NCBI GenBank assembly: GCA_964020975.1
Contig: CAXHWN010002187.1
Coordinates: 186,001 to 250,000, forward strand
DNA: 64,000 nucleotides
From: Hermodice carunculata
Taxonomy: Eukaryota > Annelida > Polychaeta > Eunicida > Amphinomidae
Direction: 5' to 3'
Shown here: positions 38,304-53,300 of the stretch, piece by piece
Position numbering within the stretch: the stretch's first letter is position 1
Layout of the letters: every line of letters starts with the position of its first letter
Translations under genes and position numbers: made by a program
The notes under the pieces: generated by a model
Databases searched by the model: none
Told to the model about the DNA's origin: nothing
What the model saw: the letters and a program-made list of their open reading frames with translations, nothing else

Positions 38304-41300
38304 GTGAGTATATTTAAATTTTATCTTTCCAGACTAGAAAAACCACCTCTTAAAATGATTTTCTCTAGAGAAAATCATTTTAAAAGATGCAGCAGGGGTA
38401 CAGTTCATCACAGTAATTTTAGCTCATTCTGATATATACACTTGATGGGATAGTTGACTCTGATTGGCAGTACACTTTATTCTCAACCACAATCCTTACA
38501 ATACCCGGTAATCCCTGTGGCAGCCACACAGCTCTTCTCCTCAAAAAATGCCTGTAAATGATGTGCAGATTGTTTTCGTTTACACTACTCAATGATGTGC
38601 AGATTGTTTTCGTTTACACTACTCAATGATGTGCAGATTGTTTTCGTTTACACTACTCAATGATGTGCAGATTGTTTTTGTTTACACTGCTCAATGATCC
38701 CAACAATGTGTTGCCTGAAAATTTTGGTTAAGTTGTTCTGACACCATCTCAACATACCCCGACGTGATCCCGACATTACAGCAACTAAAATGTTTGATAA
38801 GGTTTGTTGTTCCAGTATGATCCCAACATAACCCAACATGATCCCAACACTGAAAACTTGGTGAAGTTTGTGATCCCATCATGTCCCAACATGATTCCAA
38901 AATACCCGGACATGATCCCAACACTACCCAAAATAATCCAACATTGCAAAATTGGCAAAGTGAAATACTCCAACATGATCTAAATGAAAATCCAACTTGA
39001 TCCCGATGTCATCCAGACATGATCCCAACATACAAGACATTATTCCAACATTTTCCCAACATTTTCGGACATTTAGTTTTGTAAGGGTTAGTGGTAATGG
39101 AAGGTAAATTTGTCGGATGAATGTGATATACAATATATAATGGGACTTTTCCAGTGTGAGCATTACCTAAAAATGCATATACAATGCCATGAACTTACCA
39201 GCGGTGGGCCCAGAATAGGTATATTCTATCAGACACTGAAGTTACCCCCAGGTTAAGAATTATAAGTAGCAGCACTGGGCAGAGGGGCCTTGGGCATCTG
39301 CTGCGTCAAAGATGGAGCTTTGTGGAGAAGGTTGCCCCAATTGTGGATACAGGTCTGGAATTACTGGTGGGTTATTTATGTAATTTAGTATCAATTATGC
39401 CATTGTGTCTGGTATATATGCCAAAAATAAGTGTGAATGAATCATTTGCAATTATGCCATATTGTGTGTGGTTTATTTACCAAAATGGGAAAATTGTAGT
39501 TATGATTTACAATTACGACATCGTATGTGGTACATACAGCAAAAAGAATTGGGTATGTATCACCTAATGTCATTGCGTGTGGTATATAACTATTTTGTGA
39601 AGTTCATACTGAATTCCTCTGTTCAAGGTGGCCTCTTTTTTGCCAACAAGATGCGCACTGAGGGGTATGTAACAATGCTGGATCCCTTCCAGAGGAAGTA
39701 TGGAGAGCGCATGGGAGGCCTGCTCTATCTACCATCCCTTCTGGGAGAGGTCTTCTGGTCGGCTGCCATTCTCTCGGCTCTAGGTAAGACACCACTCAAA
39801 CCTGTCTTCAAGTGCACATGCTCCATGGGCTTTAGACATTTGTTTGTCCTAATCAACCCTATGTTACAGTAAGCCTGCTCTAGATCTCTCAGAGACCTGT
39901 GGCTCATGGTATCAGGCTGTCTTTTTTCAGGCACCTGTGGTTCATGTTATAAGGCAGTCTTTTGTCAAGAGAGCTGTGGCTTACTGCGTGAGGTAGTCTT
40001 CCTTTCTACGATGTATGTATTTGATTTTCTTACTGCAACTGGTTTTGCATTTTTTGTATTGCACCACTAAAAATTCACATTTAAGAAAGTGTCTTTGTGC
40101 CCCTCCAACCAGAGGAGATGTATATAGTAAACACTTCCCATACAAAAATGTTTAGTGTGTGGCTAACTAGCCACTAGTTAGCAGCTAGTTAGCTGCAAAG
40201 CAAAAACTTTGCAGCAAAACTGAAACTGACTAAGTGGCTAGCCCCCAAGCTGCTGCTAGGTCAGCCTTCAGTAGCCACTGCCCAGTGGCAGGATTTTGTT
40301 AATGCCCATCCTAGCAGTAGCTTAGCAACAAGAACTTTGTTTTTGACCAACCTAGCAGCAAAGTGTTTGTTTCTGACCAACCAAAACCACTGGTCAAATT
40401 GTCCTCAAGTCACAGTGGCCCTTGGCTAAAGTGGCCCCAACAGGTCAAAGCATCCCCCTGTAAAAAAAGTCCCCAGGTCAAACCTTCTCCTAAATATACC
40501 AACAATAAACTGGGAGAATAAATAATGAGAGCAAGAAGGATATGTAATAGGGAGAGCATTTCCCCAGATGGTCGTACAATGAACGTTGCAGGGCAGGACC
40601 ACCAGCCTTCTGTATGTCTACCAATGAACAGTATATAAAGGGTCAGAATACTTTATCTGTATTTCAGCAGAATATTATGGAAACACAAGGGCCAAGTTAT
40701 AACCTTCATGATCAATCATGCCAAAAAATTAATGGTCATGTTTTTGTTATGATCAAAGCCCACAAGTGTGGAAAAGACAGTCATCAACAATGATGGAGAG
40801 CATCTCAAAGCAAAGGCATCAAATTAAAGGGGTTTGAGCTTATTGTTTAAAGTGACAACACCTCAAAGTAAAAAGTAGGATTTGGACTTTTGAGGTCAAT
40901 CAAGGGCTGAATAAAATTAACCAGCGCTTAATTGTGATTGGTGGAAAGTTGATTTTATCTTATATTATTGGCTGATGAGCTCATGCATGCTGATATATGT
41001 TGCGGAAAGTGGAGGTAATACGGGCCACCTAACAGCTTGTGCTTCAAAATAAAAGACATTTACCCTTAAAAACTCATTTGTCATTGATAGAACACCAAGT
41101 TATGTAACATTTGAACAACGAATTATTCACATTAATTTAATGTTAAACAGAAATTTAAAAAATAAAGAAAAACCCATATTGCCTGAAGGCCATGGTAATA
41201 TGAGCATATCATGCTCATGATAACCTCCCTTAGGTTCATGTTAAACTCAGTGGTACATGTAATTAAAAAATCATAGGCCCCAATATTTTTCTGGAAATAT

Positions 41301-44300
41301 GTTCACAATAATTAATTAACACCTTCAGTTCCGTAATAGGTAAATTAAGTCAGTATGAATTCTCCAACTGAAGAATTAACAATCGGGAGAAATCTGTGTC
41401 TGAATCTATCATATGCAATGTATGCAAATACTGCTCCCTGAGTACATGTAAGTAGCTGGGAATTAAATGTACACAGCCTTAGAATGCACCCCATGTTCTT
41501 GTGAGTCTTGTCTAATGGCTGAAATGATGATAATGATAATTATGTATTAGCCTATTTTTCCCAATTTAGGACTCTACTAAAAAGAAAGAGAAAGAGTACA
41601 AAAAATAGTTATCTTAAGGTATGGGGCCGCTATCATTCGACAATTTCATTTGGCTGGTTTGACTGCAGGCTTCTTTGACTGGGGGATGGTTCCACTGGGG
41701 GCCGCTTTAACTTGGGATGATCTGACCTGAGGCCATTTTGACGAGAGGCTGCTTTGACTTGGGGCCGTTTTGATGAGGGGCCATTTTGACTTGGGGATGT
41801 TTTGACGAGGTGCCATTTTGACGGAGAACCAGTTGTCTGGCCTATGGCTGTCAAGTGTGGAGATTTGGGGCTAGATTTTTTGGAGGTACCTCCCACCTCC
41901 AGTCTGATGTTACATCAGCTTAAGTGACCTATGGTGTTATAATGTGTCCTTAATATGAAGTTTTTCAACTGTAAAACTATTATTTAAGAACATAACTTAC
42001 CATAGAACAACCCCTTCCCCCTTTTTCACCCAGTACAAACAAGCCTGATCCCAACAAGATCCTACATACCCAATAGAAATATGACAAAAACAGCATAATT
42101 CTGACATTTCTAATTTGTACGGGATATATAGTTATGATACAAATGCTCTTGGTTGCAGTGGTGATCTTCTGTAGCACCATTGTAATACAGTTAAGTAAGA
42201 GTGATGAACTACTTTGTACCGGTACATGTATTTGAGTTGGGGGGGGGGGGGGGGGGGGGAAGTTGCAGGGACCTGAAATACACTCATGCAGCTAGTGCTG
42301 GCTCCAGAATTACACTTGTCATAACCTGTCTATAACAAAGGCAACTTTTATCTATTATTCTGGGGCATTGGCTCAGACACAAAGGTGTGTCTGTGCATGG
42401 CAAAATTATTTCCTGGTACACATATATGTTTATTCTGCTGCTAAGATAAAATGATTTTGACAGCTTCAAATAATAAGTGTCAGGTAAGACCTGGATGAAA
42501 GCCTGCGTGTCCACATACCTGTTGTTCCTTATAATGACATACAGAGGAAGCTGTCATGAACCATAATAGGCCAATCAGCTAACTGTAAAGATTACATGTA
42601 CATTGTGGGTCAACTGGTCTAGATCCCCATCCACAGTGCTTTTTGTTATTCAGCCCAGACGGCCTGTTGTAACTGTACAAGATGAAGCAAAAACTGGAGA
42701 GGAAGATTTGCTTCAAAGCAAATTTCTGTGTGCCTACAAAGGACAGTCATTCCCTTGTACATTTAAATTGAAATTAGAGAAGCTACATGAGAGAAAATAT
42801 GAAATTAAAAAAAAAAAATATAGCAAAATAAGGTTCATAGCATGAAAAAGTCTGCTGCTGAAAAGGAAATGCCAAACTGTACAGGATGCAGTGTATTTAA
42901 AGTGTCAGGTAACCAATGGCTGTACAGGATACAGTGTATTTAAAGTGTCAGGTAACCAATAGCTGTATATGTATGTCCTGTACATTGAGGTGTGCTTGTG
43001 GGCCCCATGATTGCACACCATTGTGCTCAGCCAGCCACAGGTCAGTGTGAACTCATGCACAACCAGGTACAAATAGATCTTGGTTGCCAAGAATTTTCAT
43101 CAACCAATCAGAAAAATCTTGTCTTTTCATGAGTCCAGCGCTGTTATTTTTTTTCTTGACTAAATATTGGTATACCATTTGGAAATAGTTCAATTAAAGC
43201 CTGATGCATTATTAGGGAGGCTGTGGATATCATATGCAGAAGGTCTGTGGTCCACATTGAAATTTCTCAATTGCTGTTCAATATCAGGCCATCTAGGCAG
43301 CAGTAAGCTATGTTTTAGTGACTCAATCAATAGAGGCTTGAATTGAATTTGGTATCTCAACAGATACAAATGAACTTGTGCAAGTGGCTGCATTTTTCCA
43401 GCAGGTTATGGAGGTTATTTGTTACAAGAGGAGCTCCAGATACCTTACACATGTTCACAAATAGTGGGAAAAATACATGGAAAGTATGTAGCTATGGGGA
43501 CTTGCAATGAAATATATGAATTACACATATGCAAATCTACATAACTGGCATGCAGGTAGCATCCAGTATGTATCATGTATAAACTATTACATAAACAAGT
43601 AGTTAGTGGGTGGTCACACATTCAAGATCTGTCTGTACCTCATAACCTGTAACCCTGACCATCATGCAATGCAGTCCATGTCCTGTATGTGCTGTGGCAG
43701 GTGACATGCAGACAACTTCTGCAGTTGTATGCAGTCAGTCAGTGGTCCCCTGTGGTCCCTGCCAACTCAACAGCTGTTTGTCACTGCAAAATCAACTGTA
43801 CATGTAAATGCAACCAACTGACTTTCCACAGGGGGATATGACTAATTGGGTACAGTACTATAAATGCAGTCCACTGGGGATATGACTAAGTGGGTACAGT
43901 ACTATAAATACAGTCCACTTGGGGATATGACTAAGTGGGTACAGTACTATAAATGCAGTCCACTTGGGGATATGACTAAGTGGGTACAGTATTATAAATA
44001 CAGTCCACTGGGGATATGACTAAGTGAGTACAGTACTATAAATGCAGTCCACTGGGGATATGACTAAGTGGGTACAGTATTATAAATGCAGTCCACTTGG
44101 GGATATGACTAAGTGGGTACAGTACTATAAATGCAGTCCACTGGGGATATGACTAAGTGGGTACAGTATTATAAATGAAGTCCACTGGGGATATGACTAA
44201 GTGGGTACAGTACTATAAATGCAGTCCACTGGGAATATGACTAAGCAGGTACAGTATTATAAATGCAGTCCACTGGGGATATGACTAAGTGGGTACAGTA

Positions 44301-47300
44301 TTATAAATGCAGTCCACTGGGGATATGACTAAGTGGGTACAGTACTATAAATGCAGTCCCCTGGGGATATGACTAAGTGGGTACAGTACTATAAATGCAG
44401 TCCACTGGGGATATGACTAAGTGGGTACAGTACTATAAATGCAGTCCACTTGGGGATATGACTAAGTGGGTACAGTACTATAAATGCAGTCCACTGGGGA
44501 TATGACTAAGTGGGTACAGTATTATAAATGCAGTCCACTGGGGATATGACTAAGTGGGTACAGTACTATAAATGCAGTCCACTTGGGGATATGACTAAGT
44601 GGGCACAGTATTATAAATGCAGTCCACTGGGGATATGACTAAGTGGGTACAGTATTATAAATGCAGTCCACTGGGGATATGACTAAGTGGGCACAGTATT
44701 ATAAATGCAGTCCACTGGGGATATGACTAAGTGGGTACAGTACTATAAATGCAGTCCACTTGGGGATATGACTAAGTGGGTACAGTATTATAAATGCAGT
44801 CCACTGGGGATGTGACTAAGTGGGTACAGTACTATAAATGCAGTCCACTTGGGGATATGACTAAGTGGGTACAGTATTATAAATGCAGTCCCCTGGGGAT
44901 AGGACTAAGGGTGTAGAGTACTGTAAATGCTGTCTGCTTGGGGGTATGACTGAGGGTATATAGTGCTGTGAAAGCAGTCCACTGGGGGATGTGACTAAGG
45001 GTGTATGGTACTATGTATGCAGTCAACTAGGGGATATGACGATAAGGGTACAGTACAGTACAGTACTACTGCAAATGCAGTCCACTGAGTTATAATCCTC
45101 TGGAGAGACCAACATTCCCACAGCTCTGACTTAAAACACTTTCCACATTATTCCACTGTAATTTCCACTGTTCCAACTTGATCAACTTTTTCACACAAGA
45201 GAAAGCATGTAACCCACAATGCCTTGCAAAATATGTGGCATTTGGAGGGAACATAACAGTAGCCCCATGTGGACATCTTTACATTTAGGACCATTTAATA
45301 AAGTTAATGTAAAGTTTACAAGTTCGAAGGCTAACCAACCACGCTGGACAAAGTGATGTTAGGGAACTGTACAGAGAATGTATATAGGAAATTAACAAGA
45401 TATCCTGATGATATGGCAAATTACAGACACTGATACATCTACATATACAGTTTAGTACTTTACTTGGTGTACATCAAGCCAATTTGAAATAGTGACTGAC
45501 TTTTAAGCAGTGATATATATATATATATTTATATGCCTGATAACTGGTGCCCGGACCCATCTTTGGTTTTAGACACTTGCATCTTCAGGTTAGCTACATA
45601 TATAGAACTTATGAGTGGACTCACTGAGCTGATATGATGTGCTGTCCCATCAATGCAACATGGTGTGTTGTCCCATATAAGTCTGATATGGTGTGTCATC
45701 CCATCAATCTGATGTGTGTCGTCCCATCAATCTGATGTGTGTCACCCCATCAATCTGATGTATGTCGTCCCATCAATGTGATGTATGTCATCCCATCAAT
45801 CTGATGTGTGTTGTCCCATCAATGTGATCTATGTCATCCCATCAATCTAATGTGTGTTGTTCCATCAATCTGATGTGTGTCAGCCCATGAATCTGATATG
45901 GCATGTCATCCCAGCAATCAGATTTGGTGTCATCCCATCAGTCTGCATGTCCAAAATTTATATCTTCAACAGATTTGGGCAAAATTAAGGTGGCAACTAA
46001 AGGAAAACAGTGGGATCGGCAAAAAACAGTGGATTAAAATGGCTGATAGGACGGTGCTCATATACACATATAAGCTTTGAAGACATACACACTGATTTGC
46101 TATGCAGCAAATCATCTTTTCTTTGTGTCTCATGTCTTTTGTTGTCAGAGAGAACAGTACAAGATGCAGATGCATTAGCCCAATAAGGCAGGACATATTG
46201 ACTACTGTGCAGGGGGGCACCAGCCATTACCTGTGGCACATGACACTTTTGGACAATGAGCTGGATTTGTTTATGCTTGGTGTCTACACCTGCTACAGGT
46301 GGTAATTACCATGAGTAAGTTACCTGTGGTGCCACCTAGGGGTGAAAGGAGGGTGAAGGTGGGGTGGTAACTGTTGAATTTAAAGTTTTATGAGGCGTGG
46401 CTTACTCTTAAGACAATCACACAAAAAATACAATCTAGCAGACCAGACAAGCAGATACATGTAAATACTAGGCAAATAAAGGTCATGTCCATCATATTTA
46501 GGTGATGGTTTATGAGACAAACTCTTTATTGCTACAAATGTTGAGACATGGGTCCAGGTTAAATCATGTGCTAGCTTCTTTGAATGGTCACACAGACTGC
46601 CAGGAATGGAATGAAACAAATCCTCATCCAGTTGACATGCAATGTAGTCAAAGCAGGACTGTTTGCAGGGTAGATCCAGTGTACCAAGCAGAGATTATAA
46701 CTTTAATGAGCATACATTAAATGTAAGGAACAGGAATTTTAACAGTAAGGAATTTAGTGTACTGGCATAAATTCAAACAAAATTAAACTTTAATGAGTTA
46801 ACATTTAGTATAGAGAGCAGGAGACATTTTGTGCATTGTTCATAGGAACAAGACTAAATCCTCAGTAGTGTAGACAGAGTGTGTAGAGTGTGTAGAGTGT
46901 ATACTTTGTGTTCAAAGTGATGCCACTGTGCACCACCATTGGCAGTAAATGTGCAGTATGTTGTTGGGGGAGGGCTTCTCAATCCCTGGACTTGTAGGTC
47001 ATCTGGACACATACTGTATTCATCTTAACCCTTAAAGTGCTGAATTAAGACTGAGTCAATAGCTTTACGTGGGACACTTTGTGTGCAAAGGATCCTGAGG
47101 AAATCTGGAGACTGAGACTACTTTTTGCTTTAGACTAGGCTGGTATTTAATGAAAGGTATGCATCTTCATGAGGAATTTGAATCTTTTGTCCATTATATG
47201 TTTAATGGTAATGAGAAAATGAGTATAGCCATGATTAGCACTTTAAGTGTTAATAGGCACACACTCCCTAATAAGCCCCCCCCCCCTTTTTTTCCAAAAA

Positions 47301-50300
47301 AAAGAACCCTCAAAATATCCCATAGTTTTCAAATGAGTGGTCAAATTTATTATTACACTTAGGATCTACATTATTTTCAGCTTTTGCGGATGGCATTTTT
47401 TATGGTGCACTGTGCACTTATTAAGATGAATGCAGTAACTCAGAAAGACGCGTAGTTTGAGTGGAGCCAGTACAGAGTGGAACAGGCTGAAGTGCACATT
47501 GCAGCCTGGTCACTGTGGGAGTACAGGGAGAGCAGCCAGACAGCCTGCTGCATTCAGATGTGTCCCTACAGTCCGTGGGAGTGTGTAAGGTAGGCTCAAG
47601 AGACCTGGCTCCTTACTGCAGCTACATGCAGCTTGGCTGTTTAGATAGCCACCACGGGGCAGTCTTATCATTCAAATGATGGTTACATAAGGAAAAGCAA
47701 AATGTACCTTTCCAAAGGCATTTTCTTTAATATCCTTTGCTCAGACATGCATTTCCTGTATGTTTTCTGGCAGCAAATGTGTTTTGGCCGAGAGCTTCAT
47801 TAGTTGGCGGTGTGTTGATGCCATGGTGGGTACAGTGTGGCCTGACAGTGAGGCCTCACTGTGTCAGTGTCATGTAGGCTGTGTGACTGGCCGCAGCAGG
47901 AGGGGCCTGATACCAACCCACACATATTGGACATTAACATGTACAGTGGCCTCTGCCTGAAAAACAACTCTAATGAGACCACCTGCCTTGGAAGATCACT
48001 CCAATGAGGGACCACCTGTCTTTAAAAACCTTTCTCACAGCACCTGTCCTGAGAGACCAAGGTTTGGTCTTATTCAAATGATTGTTACATAAGGTGGTCT
48101 GTGAAGACAAATTTGCCTGTTATTATTTGCACCCAGCTTCAAGTACTGTATACATCTGTGTGCATGACTCTATATCTGCCTGTCAGGCTTATTTGTTTAT
48201 GATTGCCTGTATGGAATCTGTGGCCATTAATAATATCAACTTAATGGCCATTTATGGTGAACCCATTAAATGTAACAACCCTTGAGGGTAATTTATCATG
48301 AACCCATTAAATATAACAGCCCTTGTGGGTAACTATGATGTACCCATTAAATATAACGGCCCTAAAGCATAATTTATGATGAACCCATTAACTATAACAA
48401 CCCTTGATGGTAATTTAATGGCTATATTCATTTTTACCCTTAAAGTTTCCACCAATTTTCATATCAATTTTGAGTGAAAATTCTGAAAATCCTGTGAAAA
48501 GGTTTATAATGACATTTTGAGTTGAAAATTGAGCCACGTCATTGTGGCCTGTCAGATTATTAAATTTGTCAGCATAATGCTTCTGTGCTGTCCACACAGA
48601 TTTTGTGTTCTGTTGAGAAGAGGTCAAATTTAAAGTATGGGTGTACCTGTGTTGTATGTGTGTAGGGCAGCCACAAGACTGAAATATAGGGTAGGTGTGG
48701 CTAGCAGCATATGTGTCTGTATGGATGATATGTGTGCAAGGTCATAGCAATGTGAGTGTCTGTATCTGTGATATGTGTGCAAGGTCACAGCAATGTGAGT
48801 GTCTGTATCTGTGACATGTGTGCAAGGTCACAGCAATGTGAGTGTCTGTATCTGTGATATGTGTGCAAGGTCATAGCAATGTGAGTGTCTGTATCTGTGA
48901 TATGTGTGCAAGGTCACAGCAATGTGAGTGTCTGTATCTGTGATTTGTGTGCAAGGTCACAGCAATGTGAGTGTCTGTATCTGTGATTTGTATGCAAGCT
49001 AGGTGATAGCAATGTGAGTGTCTGTATCTGTGATATGTGTGCAAGGTCATAGCAATGTGAGTGTCTGTATCTGTGATATGTGTGCAAGGTCACAGCAATG
49101 TGAGTGTCTGTATCTGTGATTTGTGTGCAAGGTAGGTCATAGCAATGTGAGTGTCTGTATCTGTGATATGTGTGCAAGGTCATAGCAATGTGAGTGTCTG
49201 CATCTGTGATATGTGTGCAAGGTCACAGCAATGTGAGTGTCTGTATCTGTGATATGTGTGCAAGGTCATAGCAATGTGAGTGTCTGTATCTGTATCTGTG
49301 ATTTGTGTGCAAGGTCATAGCAATGCGATTGCATGCATTCATGCTATATGTGCTTATGGCAGTGCCAATATTTATGGTATGTATGGTCATAGTGATGTAC
49401 ATATTAGTGTGTATGGTATGTGTCTACTTAACAGTGCATGTGTCTTTCTGTGTGGCATGTGTGGGTCACAGTTTATGTGTGTGTATGTGTGGTACATGTA
49501 CATGTATGTGTGGTACATGTACATGTATGTGTGTACATGTACATGTATGTGTGGTACATGTACATGTATGTGTGGTACATGTACATGTATGTGTGGTTGT
49601 ACATGAAGGAGTGGACATCAGTATATGTGTGGTATGTATGTTAAGTAGTGTGTCCATGGTATGTGTGGTTATAGCAGTAAATGTCTGTGTGTATATAGTT
49701 GACTGCATGATACACGTAAGTGTGGTCTATAGGAGTGTTAAGTATCTGTTTATATGTAAGGGCTGTATATAATGATGGCAGTTTAAGTGTCTGTGGTTAG
49801 CAGTGTGTCTGCTTGTAATATTACCAAACTGGAATGCTAAGTTAGCTTTCCTTAGCATTCCGTGGGCTTGGGGAGTCAAGGCACTGTTAGATAAGTGATC
49901 GTAAGCATTCTAGAGTAAGATTGCTTAGCTCACACAAGGGTGAATGCTTGCCAGAGCTTCAAGTCTGAAAGCTTAAGTTAGCAATCCTAGTTATGAAAGG
50001 TTAATGTTCTTCAGTTGAATGCTTAAGGCATGAATATGTACCTAATATGAGAGCCTAATCAGATACCAAAGACTAATAGTTATAACTACAGTGATTGCTA
50101 TGAGGCATTAGGACTAATATTGCTTCCTCTAAAAACTAAGATGGTCACATGATTACATCAATGTCCTGTTGTCCGCCATTTTCAACACAGTTGGGACTGC
50201 AAAATGACAATCAAGCCCCTTCAATCTCAAATTCCGTTATTCAAGTACTGTAAATTTACCTAGACATTATTAGTCTGGCTGGTGCATGAAATACCATGGA

Positions 50301-53300
50301 CCAGAGCCTTACCTACTAAATGTTAAAAGCACAAGTTACTTAACATCAATCACCAAATTTAGATTAAGCTCCCACCACCTTCAGATTGAACTAGGTTGTC
50401 ATGCTAAACCCAAAGTACCCCCTGCACTGAGACTGTGCCATAAATGCAGCTTAAAATGCCTTGAGGATGAATTCCACTTCCTCATCATGTGCTCCAAACA
50501 TGACATGGAAGGAACTGTGCTATTAAATTCAGCTAGACACCATAATGAAAACTTTGACACTTTGAATGATCTGGAAAAATTTATGTATATAATGTCTTCA
50601 CATGAAGGTGCGATTTACAAATTGAATGCTCTTGGAAGATTTTTGTTTAAATGTATGTAAATACTCTTTTTACAGTGTGATTTCGATGCATGCAACATGA
50701 CTAGTACATTGTGTATATACATGTAGTGTCAATCTTGGTGATACCAATCCACTATTAAAGGTGACTTGACTGAGTGAACCCAGGCGCTGAGTGCTCCACA
50801 GAAGTCTGGCTCTAGTAGGTGCTACATATAGCTTGACACAGTGTCTCGGTGCTACAACAGCCAAAACATAGACCAGACTTTTTTTGCTTTTTTTTTTTAA
50901 ATTAGATATGATGTATTTATTTATTTCATTACGTAGCTAACAGCAAGATAGTTAGATTAGTTTTTTTTAAAATTTAGTTATTTATATATTTATTTATCTA
51001 TTTATGTACTTAATATTTAGCTAGATGGCAAGATAGCTAGATTAGCTTTTATATATTTTATGTTTTCACTGTACTGTACTTAATATTATTTCACTTATTG
51101 CAAACCTCATGAACTGGATCTCTGTACAGCCTATTATATAGGCCCTCATTATGTACTGTGTCTCTGTACAGCCTATTATATAGGCCCTCATTATGTACTG
51201 TGTCTCTGTACAGCCTATTATATAGGCCCTCATTATGTACTGTGTCTCTGTACAGCCTATTATATAGGCCCTCATTATAATTATGTACTGTGTCTCTATA
51301 TGACTGACGAGTCAGAATTGTCTCAATTTTGTCAATAAAACACGTACTCACTTACGGGTACAATTGTATGGTTCTTTGAAATTGATGTAAGCTGAAAATT
51401 AGAGTTTGGCATGCCAACTGTCTTTTACACCTTTACATCTGCATTGTCCATGCCATGTGACATAGCTGTAGTTGGTGTACTAGCTTAATTGTATTTTACT
51501 TAATATTAGAGTTATACATTTATCTTAAGTTCATCCATACATGAAATGTGTTTGCACTGCAGCATCTTACAGTAGATATTGTCTTGCAGGCAACTATAAT
51601 CGCTGTATGCAGTGTACATGCAGAGATACCAATGACCATTTTTGTCTCAATTTATATAACTGTCATACTTGTTTACCAGAAATTCAAACTTAGCTTTCGG
51701 CCTTGACCTTGGAGTGCTAATTCTCCTAGTATTCCAGTGTTTGTGATAGCTTGCAATAGATACACCAGTACCAGCTCTGGAGTGCTTATTTACAAGCTAT
51801 TGAATTCTTATCTTTAAGCTCTCAAGTGCTTATCTACTAGCTTTCCAATGCTTGCATGCCAACTAGCTATCGAGTGCTACTACTAGCTATCGAGTGCTAC
51901 TACTAGCTATCGAATGCTTAGCTCATCTAAATATTTCGTGCCCATTGCAAGCTTAGCAAATTAGACAGTGACATTACCATATTCAAACCATAGTCCTAAT
52001 GAAACAAATCCAAGTCAATTCTGACCAAAGGCAATGTTCCTTGGCATGTATAGCTGAATCACATAAATTTATAGTTTGTCTTTACCCAAAAGAGCCCAAA
52101 ATGTATGAGCAAAGGTCCATAGGGTCAAAAAAAGGCTAACAAGCTTAGCTAAGCTTTCAAGTGGGAGTATAAATTCAGATTAGCATTCACAGACTTAAGC
52201 TTTATCACACTACCTTTTGATAGCTATAGTAATGCTAATTGTGAAAGCTTTCTGAGTGCTTAATGCAGGCCTGCAAGTTTGGTAAGGGGTCTCACCAGCA
52301 TGAGCTGTTGGAAAGACTAAGAACTCTCACTCTAAATGTCCGTCTGCTTGTCTGCAAACCAAAAACTTTGAAGGGGCATTATTTCATTCACTAGATTAGG
52401 TAGGGCTTTCATACTTGGTTGGATGATTTATAATGATCATCACTAGAAATATGTGCCATCATTGTCACTCTTCATTGGTAAGGCTATGCTTGAATGAGCA
52501 TTAAAGGAAAACTTTGGAGTGGCATTGTCTCTTAAACTGAAGTAAGTAGGGCTTTGAGATTGGGTAATATGGTTCTCAGTAAATAGGTCAAGGTCATTTT
52601 GATCTGATTCTGAAGGGCAAAAGTCAAGGTCATTTTCCTGTCTGAAATAGGTCAAGTTCAAGTGTCATGCAATTTTAATCATGTGGGATGCAAATTATAG
52701 GAATTGTAACGATGCACATCTTTATAATTTACCTGTAACCTCAAAGCAGTAAAGGTCAAGGACACTTTTCATCTGATTGTAAAAGCAAAGGTAAAAGTCA
52801 TTTGTCTGTCTAGAATAGGTCAAGTTCAACTTTCATCCATTTTTAATCATACTGGGCTTAATTGTAGGATTGAAATGATGCACAACTTTGTTATTTACTT
52901 GTGACCTTAAAAGGTCAAAGGTCATGGTCATTTGCCCATCTTTAATATTCACGCAGCTGCAACTTGCTTAAATTTCATCTGTTTTTTAATCATATTGGGC
53001 TCAAATTGTAGGAATTGTAATAATGCACATTTTGTACAGATGACCATAACTGTCAAAGGTCAAGGTCATTTTATCTGATATTTCCTTGTACCTATAACTC
53101 TGTCAGGTTATCCAATTCCAGTCATAATTGGCTCAATTGTAGGAATTGCAACAGTGCACATTTTTGTAAATTAAATGTGACCTCTAAAGGTCAAAGGTCA
53201 TTTGACCATCTGCAATGTTCTGGTTGTAGTTTGATCGATCACTTGAAAAGAAAAAAAAACATGACTAACTTGGCAACTGTTGAGCATAAAAGGCCTACAA

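Noticed and set aside
39322-39567. Open frame in intron A as an additional SLC5A7 exon
   Set aside because: Exons A and B already join within one Gly codon and match the family without a gap.
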